64,000 nt of DNA from Litoreibacter albidus (lineage in GTDB: Bacteria; Pseudomonadota; Alphaproteobacteria; Rhodobacterales; Rhodobacteraceae): positions 62,001 through 126,000 of the forward strand of contig NZ_FNOI01000002.1 of NCBI RefSeq assembly GCF_900107015.1, written 5' to 3'. Position 1 is the stretch's first letter. Each line of letters begins with the position of its first letter. The position numbers and the translations under genes were made by a program. Shown in pieces: positions 35,821-44,616 of this stretch. The notes beneath the pieces were generated by a model, which was given only the letters and a program-made list of their open reading frames with translations, did not search any database and was not told the origin of the DNA.

Positions 35821-36501
35821 GTGACCGCCAAGGCCTTAGACAGTGAGTGGGTGGAACGGTTTCCGGGATTGTCGCGGCTAGAGCCCGAAACCAAAGAACT
35901 CCTGCTGACCCGCGGCAAAATCGTGACCATGCCGCAAAAGGCCGTTATCTTCGGCCCCGGGAACTCTCCCGAGAACATGCTGTTTTTGCTGGACGGAACC
36001 GTGCGGGTACAGCAGGTGTCCGAGACGGGCCACGAAATTGTCCTTTACCGCATCAACGCTGGCGAAAGCTGCGTTTTGACCACCGCCTGCCTGTTGGCCT
36101 ACGACGACTATTCCGCCGAGGGCATCGCGGAGACGGATGTTCAGGCCGCAGCCGTGCCCCGTCAGATGTTCGACGATTTGGTTGCCCGATCTTCGTCCTT
36201 TCGCAATTTCGTCTTCGCTGCCTTCTCCAAACGGATCACCGATCTATTTTTGATCATCGACGAGGTCGCGTTCCAACGCATCGACGTGCGCCTCGCCCAT
36301 AAATTAGTGGAGCTCGCAAAGGGCCGCGACACAATTTCGGCAACGCACCAAATGCTATCGGTAGAGCTCGGCACCGCACGGGAGGTCATCTCCCGCCAGC
36401 TTCAAGAATTCCAGCGACGCAAATGGGTAGAGCTGTCGCGCGGGACCATCAAAATTCTGGAGCGCAACAAGCTAGAAGGATTGGCCAAGCGCAGCGACTA
36501 G
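35821..36501 (+). CDS. Crp/Fnr-family transcriptional regulator
   Basis: A regulator with an N-terminal cyclic-nucleotide-type beta-barrel and a C-terminal winged helix (VELGTAREVISRQLQEFQRR). The effector domain holds two cysteines in INAGESCVLTTACLL and lacks the N-terminal iron-sulfur cysteine cluster of FnrL. It precedes a sulfur-related gene block, so control of those genes in response to a sulfur species is an inference. A GTG at 35821 is preferred (226 residues, aaggg upstream); an ATG at 35788 would overlap manC and add eleven residues. Confidence 0.82.
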   Translation: MTAKALDSEWVERFPGLSRLEPETKELLLTRGKIVTMPQKAVIFGPGNSPENMLFLLDGTVRVQQVSETGHEIVLYRINAGESCVLTTACLLAYDDYSAEGIAETDVQAAAVPRQMFDDLVARSSSFRNFVFAAFSKRITDLFLIIDEVAFQRIDVRLAHKLVELAKGRDTISATHQMLSVELGTAREVISRQLQEFQRRKWVELSRGTIKILERNKLEGLAKRSD

Positions 36502-36520
36502 GCGACATTCCTTGCGCTAT

Positions 36521-36533
36521 GTGACTTTGTCAC
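36521..36533. promoter_or_regulatory. inverted repeat GTGAC-TTT-GTCAC before the sulfur operon
   Basis: A perfect 13-base inverted repeat lies 20 bases after the Crp/Fnr gene and 56 bases before the DUF2892 gene. Its position fits an operator for the adjacent Crp/Fnr regulator, though the spacing between half-sites (3 bases) is shorter than in Crp or FNR sites. Confidence 0.45.
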
Positions 36534-36588
36534 TGAGAGACCTGACGGGGCACTCTATGATCGCGGTAGTTTTTACAGGAGCCCGACC

Positions 36589-36801
36589 ATGAAACAAAAC
36601 GTTGGAAAATTCGACCGCGTCTTTCGCCTTGTGCTAGGTGTAATCCTTATTGCGGCCCCGTTGCTGAGTGGGTTCGCCTTGTTCAACTCCGCTACCGCAA
36701 CGGTCATTTCTCTGGCCGCGGGGGCCATCATGCTGGTCACGGCGATGATGAGTAGCTGCCCGATTTATTCGATCTTCGGCATCAAAACGTGTAAGGTATA
36801 A
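36589..36801 (+). CDS. DUF2892 (YgaP-type) membrane protein
   Basis: A 70-residue protein with two hydrophobic helices. It begins MKQNVGKFDRVFRLVLGVIL and ends with SSCPIYSIFGIKTCKV. The CPIY-x-FGI-x-TC ending with two cysteines is typical of DUF2892, the membrane part of the rhodanese YgaP, often found in sulfide-responsive operons. A sulfur-handling role is inferred. A GGAG ribosome binding site precedes the ATG. Two bases separate it from the next gene. Confidence 0.88.
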   Translation: MKQNVGKFDRVFRLVLGVILIAAPLLSGFALFNSATATVISLAAGAIMLVTAMMSSCPIYSIFGIKTCKV

Positions 36802-36803
36802 GC

Positions 36804-37235
36804 TTGGAAACGGTATTCACACCTTGGCAATCTTTGGGCGGCGGCATGCTAATTGGCGCCGCCTCTATTCTACTGATGGCCACGCTGGGCCGTATCATGG
36901 GGGCGACTGGCGTTCTCGCGGGTCTGTTCTCTCCCGCAAACGCATCGGACTTTGGTTGGCGCGCGCTCGTTCTGCTCGGCATGGTAAGCGGACCCGTCGT
37001 GGTCTGGACGGTCACAGGGCAAATGCCCCAAGTGCAAGTACCAGTGTCCAGCACAATGCTGGTGATTGGCGGCTTCATCGTGGGGATCGGCGTCACCTTC
37101 GGCTCCGGCTGTACGTCTGGCCATGGCGTCTGCGGCATGGCACGGCTATCGCCACGCTCTATCGCTGCAACACTTACATTTATGCTGACGACTGGCCTTA
37201 CGGTCTATGTCATCCGGCATGTCTTGGGGGGCTAG
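36804..37235 (+). CDS. YeeE/YedE-type sulfur transporter, N-terminal half protein
   Basis: A 143-residue membrane protein starting METVFTPWQSLGGGMLIG, with the family motif FGSGCTSGHGVCGMARLS. Together with the next gene it makes a split YeeE/YedE transporter (PmpA/PmpB type), a family implicated in import or export of thiosulfate or other sulfur compounds. The start codon is TTG at 36804: aagg lies upstream with good spacing and the encoded N-terminus is family-like. An internal ATG at 36846 would remove 14 conserved residues. Confidence 0.88.
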   Translation: METVFTPWQSLGGGMLIGAASILLMATLGRIMGATGVLAGLFSPANASDFGWRALVLLGMVSGPVVVWTVTGQMPQVQVPVSSTMLVIGGFIVGIGVTFGSGCTSGHGVCGMARLSPRSIAATLTFMLTTGLTVYVIRHVLGG

Positions 37236-37238
37236 AAT

Positions 37239-37673
37239 ATGCGTCACATCGCAGCCTACATCAGCGGCCTGATCTTTGGGGTCGGCATTTCCATTTCCGG
37301 CATGGCGAACCCAGCCAAAGTGCTCAACTTCTTTGACGTTTTTGGCACGTGGGACCCGAGCCTAATATTCGTTATGGGTGGGGCATTAGTCACCACCTTC
37401 ATCGGCTACCGCGTGGTATTAAGACGCCCCGCCCCTGCATTGTCTGACACGTTTAAACTACCGACACGGCGGGAGCTTGATCTGCCACTGCTCGGCGGCG
37501 CTGCTACCTTTGGCGTCGGCTGGGGGATCGCAGGGTTTTGCCCTGGCGGCGCGCTTCCAGCCCTTGGCACTGGTCGTCCCGAAGTCATCACCTTTGCTGC
37601 GGCGCTCATCGCTGGCATACTCGTGGCGAAAGTGCTCCAGCGTTACGTCATTCCAAAGGCAGCACAAGCATAA
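37239..37673 (+). CDS. DUF6691 / YeeE-YedE family second-half protein
   Basis: A 144-residue membrane protein, MRHIAAYISGLIFGVGISIS onward, with GMANPAKVLNFFDVFGTWDPS and the conserved cysteine motif WGIAGFCPGGALPALGTG. These are hallmarks of the partner subunit of split YeeE/YedE sulfur transporters. It starts 3 bases after the preceding gene. The conserved Cys is thought to be involved in passing the sulfur compound through the membrane. Confidence 0.88.
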   Translation: MRHIAAYISGLIFGVGISISGMANPAKVLNFFDVFGTWDPSLIFVMGGALVTTFIGYRVVLRRPAPALSDTFKLPTRRELDLPLLGGAATFGVGWGIAGFCPGGALPALGTGRPEVITFAAALIAGILVAKVLQRYVIPKAAQA

Positions 37674-37689
37674 CAGTAGGAGGCATCTC

Positions 37690-38571
37690 ATGACCTATCC
37701 AGTCGACATGAGCATCAAGCCCGCCGTGTCCGCTCACTTCGATGACGCGACCAACACGATCAGCTATGTTGTGCGCGATCCCTCCAGCACACATTGCGCG
37801 ATTATCGACAGCGTGATGGACATCGATTACGCCGCTGGGCGGATCACCTATGACCACGCGGACAAGCTTATAGAAGAGATCGAAAGCCAGGGCCTGACGC
37901 TGGACTGGATTATCGAGACCCACGTCCATGCGGACCACCTGAGCGCGGCCCCCTATATTCAAAGCAAGCTTGGCGGCAAAATCGGCGTCGGTGAGAAGAT
38001 CATGGTGGTACAGGAAACCTTCGGTAAGGTTTTCAACGAGGGCACTGATTTCCAACGTGATGGATCGCAATTCGACGCGCTGTTCAAGGATGGAGACACC
38101 TACATGGTCGGCAACATGCAGGGCTTTGCCATGTTCACCCCCGGTCACACGCCGGCCTGCATGGTGCATGTCATGGGCAATGCCGCCTTCGCGGGCGACA
38201 CTTTGTTCATGCCTGACGGCGGCTCGGCGCGAGCTGATTTCCCCGGTGGCGATGCAGGCGAGCTGTATGACAGCATCCAAAAAGTGCTGTCGCTCCCCGA
38301 TGATATGCGTTTGTTCATGTGCCACGACTACGGCCCCAACGGGCGCGCAATCGAGTGGGAAACCACCGTGGCAGAGCAAAAATCCGACAATATCCACGTC
38401 GGTGGCGGCAAGACGCGTGAGGACTTCATCAAGTTTCGCACAGAACGCGACGCGCAACTGGCAATGCCGCGGCTGATCATTCCGTCTTTGCAAGTGAACA
38501 TGCGGGCGGGCGAATTGCCAACTGATCAAGACGGAAATCCGGTTCTGAAAATTCCGGTGAATACCCTGTAA
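37690..38571 (+). CDS. metallo-beta-lactamase-fold hydrolase, persulfide dioxygenase-like (Blh/ETHE1)
   Basis: A 293-residue cytosolic protein with the metal motif THVHADHLSAA, further ligands in FTPGHTPACMVHVM and FAGDTLF, and a late histidine in MCHDYGP. The order and the C-terminal extension ending PRLIIPSLQVNMRAGELP match the Blh branch of ETHE1-like glutathione-persulfide dioxygenases, which oxidise persulfide sulfur to sulfite. Context with YeeE/YedE and SulP genes supports this. A gtaggagg ribosome binding site fixes the ATG at 37690 rather than the longer open frame. Confidence 0.88.
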   Translation: MTYPVDMSIKPAVSAHFDDATNTISYVVRDPSSTHCAIIDSVMDIDYAAGRITYDHADKLIEEIESQGLTLDWIIETHVHADHLSAAPYIQSKLGGKIGVGEKIMVVQETFGKVFNEGTDFQRDGSQFDALFKDGDTYMVGNMQGFAMFTPGHTPACMVHVMGNAAFAGDTLFMPDGGSARADFPGGDAGELYDSIQKVLSLPDDMRLFMCHDYGPNGRAIEWETTVAEQKSDNIHVGGGKTREDFIKFRTERDAQLAMPRLIIPSLQVNMRAGELPTDQDGNPVLKIPVNTL

Positions 38572-38597
38572 ATATCCCAATAACCGACATTCCATAA

Positions 38598-40334
38598 ATG
38601 ACCGACACCCTTCTCAGGTATGTTCCGATCGCCACGTGGGGGCGCAACTACACGCGTGCGACCTTCGCGAGCGACATGATGGCAGCCGTCATTGTAACGA
38701 TCATGCTGATCCCGCAATCATTGGCCTACGCGCTGTTGGCTGGATTGCCGCCCGAGGCAGGGTTATACGCATCCATCGCGCCCATCATCTTATACGCGAT
38801 ATTCGGAACCAGTCGCGCCTTAGCCGTGGGGCCTGTTGCAGTGGTATCGTTGATGACGGCTGCAGCACTTGGCGACATCACCCAGCAGGCAGGCGTTGGC
38901 TATGCCGCGGCCGCGCTTATGCTCGCCGGATTGTCGGGGGTGATCTTGCTTGCGATGGGCCTGTTCCGGCTAGGCTTTATTGCAAATTTCCTGTCCCATC
39001 CCGTGATCGCAGGCTTCATCACAGCCTCTGGGCTAATTATCGCCACCAGCCAGCTAAAGCACATTCTGGGGATCGAGGCGCAGGGTCACAATATGCTGGA
39101 CCTTCTGACCTCTCTGACCAGCAACCTGCACCAGATCAACTGGATCACCGCCACAATCGGCGTCGCCGCCACGGCCTGCCTGTTTTGGGTCCGCAAGGGC
39201 CTAAAGCCAACGTTACGGCGCGTTGGCGTCGGGCCGACAGCCGCTGATATTGCGGCCAAGGCTGGCCCAGTCTTTGTCGTTGTTTTGACGACGCTTTTGG
39301 TCTGGCGGTTTGACCTCAGCACTCACGGCGTAAAGATTGTAGGGAGTGTGCCGCAAAGCCTGCCCCCGCTGACCCTGCCGCCGGTGTCTTCCGAACTTGT
39401 TGCCCAGCTACTTCTGCCGGCATTCCTGATCTCGATTATCGGGTTCGTAGAGTCGATTTCGGTGGCTCAAACACTTGCTGCCAAGAAGCGCCAGCGTATC
39501 GACCCCGACCAAGAGTTGATCGGCCTTGGGGCAGCCAATGTCGCGGCATCCTTAACAGGTGGCTTTCCCGTGACCGGCGGGTTTTCACGGTCTGTCGTGA
39601 ACTTCGACGCAGGCGCACAGACACCCGCCGCTGGCGCCTACACCGCCGTTGGGCTGGCTATTGCAGCGGTTGGCCTGACGCCACTTGTCTTCTTCCTGCC
39701 GAAAGCTACGTTGGCGGCGACCATTATCGTCGCCGTTCTAAGCCTCGTTGACTTTGGGATATTGAAACGCAGCTGGCAATATTCCAAGTCCGACTTCGCC
39801 GCCGTGCTCGCTACCATTTTTCTGACGTTAACACTGGGCGTGGAGGCAGGCGTCTCTGCTGGCGTCGGTTTGTCCATATTGCTGCATCTTTACAAATCAT
39901 CGCGGCCACACATCGCAGAGGTTGGCCTGATCAAAGGCACCGAACACTTTCGCAACATCTTACGCCATTCGGTCACGACCGACCCACGTGTCGTATCATT
40001 GCGTGTTGATGAAAGCCTCTATTTCGCCAACGCACGTTTCCTAGAGGACTGCATCCAGAATCGCGTTGCGGGGGATCCGCACGTTCGCCATGTCATCCTA
40101 CAATGTACCGCGATAAACGAGATCGACCTGAGTGCACTGGAATCTCTTGAGGCCATAAATGAGCGTTTGCACGAAATGAACGTGAAGCTTCATTTGTCAG
40201 AGGTGAAAGGCCCCGTGATGGACAAGCTGGAGAAGTCCCACTTTCTTGCAGAACTGACCGGCCAAGTCTTCTTGACCCAGTACGAGGCTGCACAAGCGAC
40301 CGCCGCAAACTACTCAGAGCCGCCCAAGCAATAA
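38598..40334 (+). CDS. SulP-family inorganic anion transporter with STAS domain
   Basis: A 578-residue transporter. The membrane domain has the family motifs MLIPQSLAYALLAGLPPEAGLYAS (residues about 36-59) and GGFPVTGGFSRSVVNFDAGA; a C-terminal STAS domain begins near SLRVDESLYFANARFLED. SulP proteins move sulfate, bicarbonate or other anions. Placement after a persulfide dioxygenase-like gene suggests export or uptake of sulfite or sulfate, which is an inference. Starts 26 bases after the preceding stop, in the same operon. Confidence 0.93.
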   Translation: MTDTLLRYVPIATWGRNYTRATFASDMMAAVIVTIMLIPQSLAYALLAGLPPEAGLYASIAPIILYAIFGTSRALAVGPVAVVSLMTAAALGDITQQAGVGYAAAALMLAGLSGVILLAMGLFRLGFIANFLSHPVIAGFITASGLIIATSQLKHILGIEAQGHNMLDLLTSLTSNLHQINWITATIGVAATACLFWVRKGLKPTLRRVGVGPTAADIAAKAGPVFVVVLTTLLVWRFDLSTHGVKIVGSVPQSLPPLTLPPVSSELVAQLLLPAFLISIIGFVESISVAQTLAAKKRQRIDPDQELIGLGAANVAASLTGGFPVTGGFSRSVVNFDAGAQTPAAGAYTAVGLAIAAVGLTPLVFFLPKATLAATIIVAVLSLVDFGILKRSWQYSKSDFAAVLATIFLTLTLGVEAGVSAGVGLSILLHLYKSSRPHIAEVGLIKGTEHFRNILRHSVTTDPRVVSLRVDESLYFANARFLEDCIQNRVAGDPHVRHVILQCTAINEIDLSALESLEAINERLHEMNVKLHLSEVKGPVMDKLEKSHFLAELTGQVFLTQYEAAQATAANYSEPPKQ

Positions 40335-40361
40335 CTCTTGCAATATCGCCCGCGGGCGCAT

Positions 40362-40381
40362 CATATTCAAAAAACAGAATA
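40362..40381 (+). promoter_or_regulatory. CATATTCAA motif upstream of the exported MBL gene pair
   Basis: CATATTCAA (40362-40370) is identical to the left part of the motif found between soxS and soxV. Here it forms a partial inverted repeat, ATTC-AAAAAACA-GAAT. It lies 28 bases before the ATG at 40398. It could be a third site of the sox regulator; support is weaker than for the two sox sites. Confidence 0.4.
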
Positions 40382-40397
40382 GATGTGAGGGGACGCT

Positions 40398-41318
40398 ATG
40401 AATATTGATCGCAGACGCCTGCTGACTGGCATGGCGGGCACCGCCTTGTTGGGGCTACCTAAGCCGACACTGGCCGCGACAACGGCATCCATCGGGGATT
40501 TTCAGGTCGACAGCGTCAGCGATGGCAATTTGGTGTTACCCGGAGCCATGTTCTTTGAGGGCCGCCCCGTCGCAGAGGTCGATAAAATCCTAGCGCCGCT
40601 GAACATGTCGAAAACTCAAGTAGAGCCACCTTGTAACGTCACACTGGTGCGACACGAAGGCCGCGTCATCCTGTTCGATGCGGGGTCTGGCGACGGCTTC
40701 ATGCCGACTGCGGGTACATTAGTCGACAGCTTGGACGCAATTGGTATAGCGCCCGATGATGTGACTCACGTGGTCTTCACACATGGCCACCCTGATCACC
40801 TGTGGGGCGTCCTCGACGATTTCGATGATCCCGTTTTCACCGAAGCAGAGCATATGATCGGCCAAGTTGAATGGGATTACTGGACGGACCCAAACACCGT
40901 GAACACCATTGGTGACACCCGCGCGTCGTTCGCCGTGGGTGCCGCGCGCAGACTGGACGCTGTGGCAGACCGCATGACGTTCTTTAAGGATGGTGCAGAG
41001 GTGCTTCCAGGCATCATGGCCCACGCAACCTTCGGCCACACCCCCGGCCATATGTCGTTCGAGGTCAGATCCGGCAGCGACGCGCTGCTGATCGGCGGTG
41101 ATGCGATTGGCAACCACCACATCGCCTTCGCGCGGCCCAAATGGGCGAGCGGCTCCGACCAAGATCCGGACCTCGCGGCAATTACGCGGGCACGTCTGCT
41201 CGATATGTTGTCGCACGACAAGACGCCGTTGCTTGGTTTCCATTTACCCGACGGCGGCATCGGTCGGGTCGAGAAGAGGGGCGATGAGTACCAATTCGTA
41301 TCGGAGGAAATACAGTGA
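40398..41318 (+). CDS. exported metallo-beta-lactamase-fold hydrolase (intact metal motif)
   Basis: A 306-residue protein with a Tat-like signal (MNIDRRRLLTGMAGTALLGL, twin arginines in DRRRLL). The metal-binding motif is FTHGHPDHLWG; further ligands are in TFGHTPGHMSF and LIGGDAIGNHH, and a final His in LLGFHLPDGG. Periplasmic hydrolase; substrate unknown. Overlaps the next gene by 4 bases, and the two form a pair between the SulP operon and the sox region, so a sulfur-related role is suspected but not shown. Confidence 0.85.
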   Translation: MNIDRRRLLTGMAGTALLGLPKPTLAATTASIGDFQVDSVSDGNLVLPGAMFFEGRPVAEVDKILAPLNMSKTQVEPPCNVTLVRHEGRVILFDAGSGDGFMPTAGTLVDSLDAIGIAPDDVTHVVFTHGHPDHLWGVLDDFDDPVFTEAEHMIGQVEWDYWTDPNTVNTIGDTRASFAVGAARRLDAVADRMTFFKDGAEVLPGIMAHATFGHTPGHMSFEVRSGSDALLIGGDAIGNHHIAFARPKWASGSDQDPDLAAITRARLLDMLSHDKTPLLGFHLPDGGIGRVEKRGDEYQFVSEEIQ

Positions 41319-42262
41319 ACAGGACGTCTCTATGTGCCGCACTTATCTTTGCTGGCGCAGCACACGGCAGCGAGGACATCGCGGACAAGTACCCGAACTC
41401 CCTGCTCTACGACAAACCTGTGGAAGTCATCCCGGGTGTGTTTTCCGCCATCGGGGCTACGGCGCCGCCGACCTATGAGAACTCCGGCCACAACAATAAC
41501 CTCAGCTTTATTGTCACCGGCGACGGCGTCATTGTAGTGAACGGTGGCGCAGCGTACGGCCTCGCCAAAGCCCTGCACGACGAAATTCGTGCCATCACCG
41601 ATCAACCGGTAAAGTTAGTCTTCAACGAGAACGGCCAAGGCCACGCCGTCTTGGGCAATAACTACTGGGCAGAACAGGGCATCCCAGTTGTCGCGCATCA
41701 AGATGCGGCGCATGAGGTTGAGGAGCGCGGGACATCACTCCTAGAAGGCATGAAAAAGTACAACCGCGACAAGGCCGAGGGCACGAAGGTGCAAGGCCCT
41801 ACCGTGACATTCGAGGACGAATACATCGTCGACATGGGCGATTTCCACATCGAAGCCCGCTACCTTGGTCCAGCACATAGCCCCGGCGACATCGTCGTTT
41901 GGCTACCAGAGCAGAGCTTGGTCATCGCGGGCGACATGGCGTTTCATGAACGGATGCTGCCGATTTTTGAGCACACCTACACCGCCGACTGGCTGGAGAC
42001 TTGGGACACCGAGTTCGAGACACTAGAGGCGACCTACGTGATCCCTGGGCATGGGCACCCCACCAACATGGATCAGGTGCGCCGCTACACAAAAGGCTAT
42101 CTGGAGTACCTTCGCGGCAAAATCGGTGAGTTGCTAGAGGAAGGCGGCGGCCTCGCCGAAGCTTACTACGTCGATCAGTCCCCCTACACCAATCTGGATA
42201 CGTTTGAAGAACTGGCGACGAAGAACGCTGGTCGTGTGTTCGAGCAAATGGAGTTTGAATAA
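41315..42262 (+). CDS. exported MBL-fold protein with degenerate metal motif (SoxH-like)
   Basis: A 315-residue protein with a Sec signal peptide (MNRTSLCAALIFAGAAHGSE). It has the metallo-beta-lactamase fold, but where family members read N-T-H-x-H-x-D-H-x-L-G-N it reads NENGQGHAVLGN, so all four ligands of the first motif are changed. Later ligand positions remain: GPAHSPGDIV, IAGDMAFHERMLP and VIPGHGHPTN. GTG start at 41315 with ggaggaaa 5 bases upstream. SoxH-type proteins occur near sox clusters; whether this one is an enzyme or a binding protein is open. Confidence 0.82.
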   Translation: MNRTSLCAALIFAGAAHGSEDIADKYPNSLLYDKPVEVIPGVFSAIGATAPPTYENSGHNNNLSFIVTGDGVIVVNGGAAYGLAKALHDEIRAITDQPVKLVFNENGQGHAVLGNNYWAEQGIPVVAHQDAAHEVEERGTSLLEGMKKYNRDKAEGTKVQGPTVTFEDEYIVDMGDFHIEARYLGPAHSPGDIVVWLPEQSLVIAGDMAFHERMLPIFEHTYTADWLETWDTEFETLEATYVIPGHGHPTNMDQVRRYTKGYLEYLRGKIGELLEEGGGLAEAYYVDQSPYTNLDTFEELATKNAGRVFEQMEFE

Positions 42263-42268
42263 CAGGTC

Positions 42269-43336
42269 TTAGACCACCGAGGCTGTTTGCACAGATAGGC
42301 GCCCCATTAATAGGTGGGTCGCCATCGCCCCGATCCACATGCAGAACACTGCGACCCACGCAGTGGTGGCGAAAATGGCCCCGCCAGACATGCCTGCGCC
42401 CACCGCGCAGCCACCTGCCAACATGCTACCGAACCCCATGAACGCCGCTCCTAAAAGGTAACGCTCCATTGGAGTGTCTGGTCCAAACCGTTCGATGCGG
42501 GCCTCTCGGGTCAGCAGCGCCATCGCCATCGCGCCTAAAAACACCCCCGGAACCAATCCCACGCCAAACCCAAGCGGCAGATTGGGGCTATTGACCAATC
42601 CCATCAATGTGTCGGTCGAAGGTCCGGTGAACGTCACTGACGAGATCGGGACGACGTCAAACGATGTCTGCGCGATGTTGTAAGTCAACAACCAGCCAAG
42701 CCCGACAGCGCCCCCCACCAAGCCTGCGGCTAAGGCATGGCTCAACCGAACGCGGGAGCGGAAGGCCAATAGGAATGCCAAGCCTAACGCCACGGCCGCC
42801 ATCACGGACGCTGTCACCGAGGACACGCCAAGCTGGTTAAGAAGGCTCCGCCCATCCCCCCCAGAGACCAGCCAAAGCGACGCCACCCCTTCCCTGAGAG
42901 GCGACAGCACGCCGCGTAACGACGCTTGGGCGACGAGCGTCAGGACAAGCCCCGTCACGATCGCACGCAGGTTTCCAGTGGCCGAAAGGACCAGCAACCT
43001 ACTTGCGCAGCCGCGCGCAAGGATCATGCCGCAGCCAAACATTAGCCCGCCGATAACAGCGCCAGACATGCTACCGGTCGCGGCCAAGGGTCGGGCCTGC
43101 GATACGTCGAGAAAACCCGCAATGATGCTGACTTGCACCAGCAGAACACCCGCACTGAAAGCGATAAACCAAATCGCGATGCGCGGCCCGAAGCCGCCCT
43201 CCGACAGCTCTATGCTGGCAGCCCTGAGACAGAAGCGGGAATGCTGCGCCGATGCCCCGAAAATCAAACCGACCAACGCCCCCGCCATCATGAGGACGCC
43301 ACCATCACCGTAGCTGTCGATCAAACTCTCTAGCAT
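42269..43336 (-). CDS. full-length YeeE/YedE family transporter
   Basis: A 355-residue polytopic membrane protein with conserved cysteine motifs SAQHSRFCLRAAS, LARGCASRLLV and LAGGCAVGAGMSGG. YeeE/YedE (TsuA-like) proteins take up thiosulfate or related sulfur compounds through a line of cysteines. The ATG at 43336 follows a gggtgg element; the frame could also open at a GTG at 43345. It is convergent with the degenerate MBL gene and lies 54 bases downstream of hemA on the same strand. Confidence 0.88.
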   Translation of the reverse strand: MLESLIDSYGDGGVLMMAGALVGLIFGASAQHSRFCLRAASIELSEGGFGPRIAIWFIAFSAGVLLVQVSIIAGFLDVSQARPLAATGSMSGAVIGGLMFGCGMILARGCASRLLVLSATGNLRAIVTGLVLTLVAQASLRGVLSPLREGVASLWLVSGGDGRSLLNQLGVSSVTASVMAAVALGLAFLLAFRSRVRLSHALAAGLVGGAVGLGWLLTYNIAQTSFDVVPISSVTFTGPSTDTLMGLVNSPNLPLGFGVGLVPGVFLGAMAMALLTREARIERFGPDTPMERYLLGAAFMGFGSMLAGGCAVGAGMSGGAIFATTAWVAVFCMWIGAMATHLLMGRLSVQTASVV

Positions 43337-43390
43337 TGGGGCCACCCTTACTTTGATCGCGCACAGCGGAGCTTACGTCTTCGCTTACCT

Positions 43391-44614
43391 CTACTGTGCC
43401 GCCATTGGCATACGGGCCAGTTCACATTGGGCCCATAGGGCCTCTAACGCACCAACCAAGCAATCGACGTCGGCTTCGCTGTGCGCAGGCGACGGCGTGA
43501 TCCGCAACCGTTCCGTACCCTTGGGGACAGTTGGATAGTTGATTGGCTGAATGTAAATTCCGTAGTCACACAACAGCAGATCCGAGATGTATTTGCACTT
43601 CACCGGATCGCCGACCATGACGGGTATGATGTGGCTCGGGTTCTCGACATGCGGGATGCCCACGGCATCCAGACGTGCGCGTACGTCAGCGACACGCGCT
43701 TGGTGTTCGCCGCGTTCAGTGGTGGACGCCTTGAGGTGCCGGACGGAAGCTGCGGCCCCCGCGGCAACAGCTGGCGGTAGCGCTGTGGTGAATATGAAAC
43801 CGCTCGCAAAGCTGCGCACAAAATCGCACAAGTCCGTCGACGCGGCGATATAGCCTCCAACGACGCCAAATGCTTTGCCCAGCGTCCCTTCGATCACGGT
43901 GATCCGGTCCATTAGTCCTTCGCGTTCCGCAATGCCGCCCCCGCGCGGCCCATAAAGGCCAACGGCGTGAACCTCATCAAGGTAGGTCATCGCGTTGTAC
44001 TTATCCGCGAGGTCACAGATTTCCTTGATAGGGGCGATATCACCGTCCATTGAATAGACACTCTCGAACGCGATCAATTTCGGCTGGTTCAACGGGAGGG
44101 ATGCCAGCTTGGCTTCCAAGTCAACAAGATCATTGTGCTTCCAGATCATACGCGCGGCTTTGGAGTGACGAATGCCCTCAATCATCGACGCGTGATTAAG
44201 CGCGTCCGACAACACAACACAGCCCGGAATTTTGCCCGCCAATGTCCCTAGCGCAGCCCAGTTGGAGACATAGCCAGACGTGAACAACAACGCATCTTCT
44301 TTGCCGTGTAGATCCGCCAGCTCTGCTTCCAGTTGCACGTGGTCGTGGGTGGTGCCCGAAATATTGCGCGTGCCTCCGGCGCCCGCACCGCAGCGGTCCA
44401 GCGCGTTATGCATCGCCGAGAGGACCGACGGGTGCTGCCCCATGCCAAGATAGTCATTGGAGCACCAAATGGTCACAGGCGCGGTATCGCCATTGCCATG
44501 CGCTCGTGCGTGGGGGAAGTCACCGCATTGACGCTCCAGCTCTGCAAAAACACGGTAGTTCCCGTCATCGCGCAACTGGTCCAAGCTGGCGGAGAAGAAG
44601 TCTTCGTAGTTCAT
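43391..44614 (-). CDS. hemA: 5-aminolevulinate synthase
   Basis: PLP enzyme condensing glycine and succinyl-CoA to 5-aminolevulinate, the first step of haem synthesis in alphaproteobacteria. The 407-residue protein starts [20 protein letters not shown]; it has [50 protein letters not shown] and the PLP lysine in [14 protein letters not shown]. The ATG at 44614 lies 2 bases after the DUF302 gene, so the two are probably one operon under the FNR-like box at 45102-45115. Its location beside sox genes is unusual and may serve cytochrome production. Confidence 0.96.
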   Translation of the reverse strand: MNYEDFFSASLDQLRDDGNYRVFAELERQCGDFPHARAHGNGDTAPVTIWCSNDYLGMGQHPSVLSAMHNALDRCGAGAGGTRNISGTTHDHVQLEAELADLHGKEDALLFTSGYVSNWAALGTLAGKIPGCVVLSDALNHASMIEGIRHSKAARMIWKHNDLVDLEAKLASLPLNQPKLIAFESVYSMDGDIAPIKEICDLADKYNAMTYLDEVHAVGLYGPRGGGIAEREGLMDRITVIEGTLGKAFGVVGGYIAASTDLCDFVRSFASGFIFTTALPPAVAAGAAASVRHLKASTTERGEHQARVADVRARLDAVGIPHVENPSHIIPVMVGDPVKCKYISDLLLCDYGIYIQPINYPTVPKGTERLRITPSPAHSEADVDCLVGALEALWAQCELARMPMAAQ

Positions 44615-44616
44615 TG

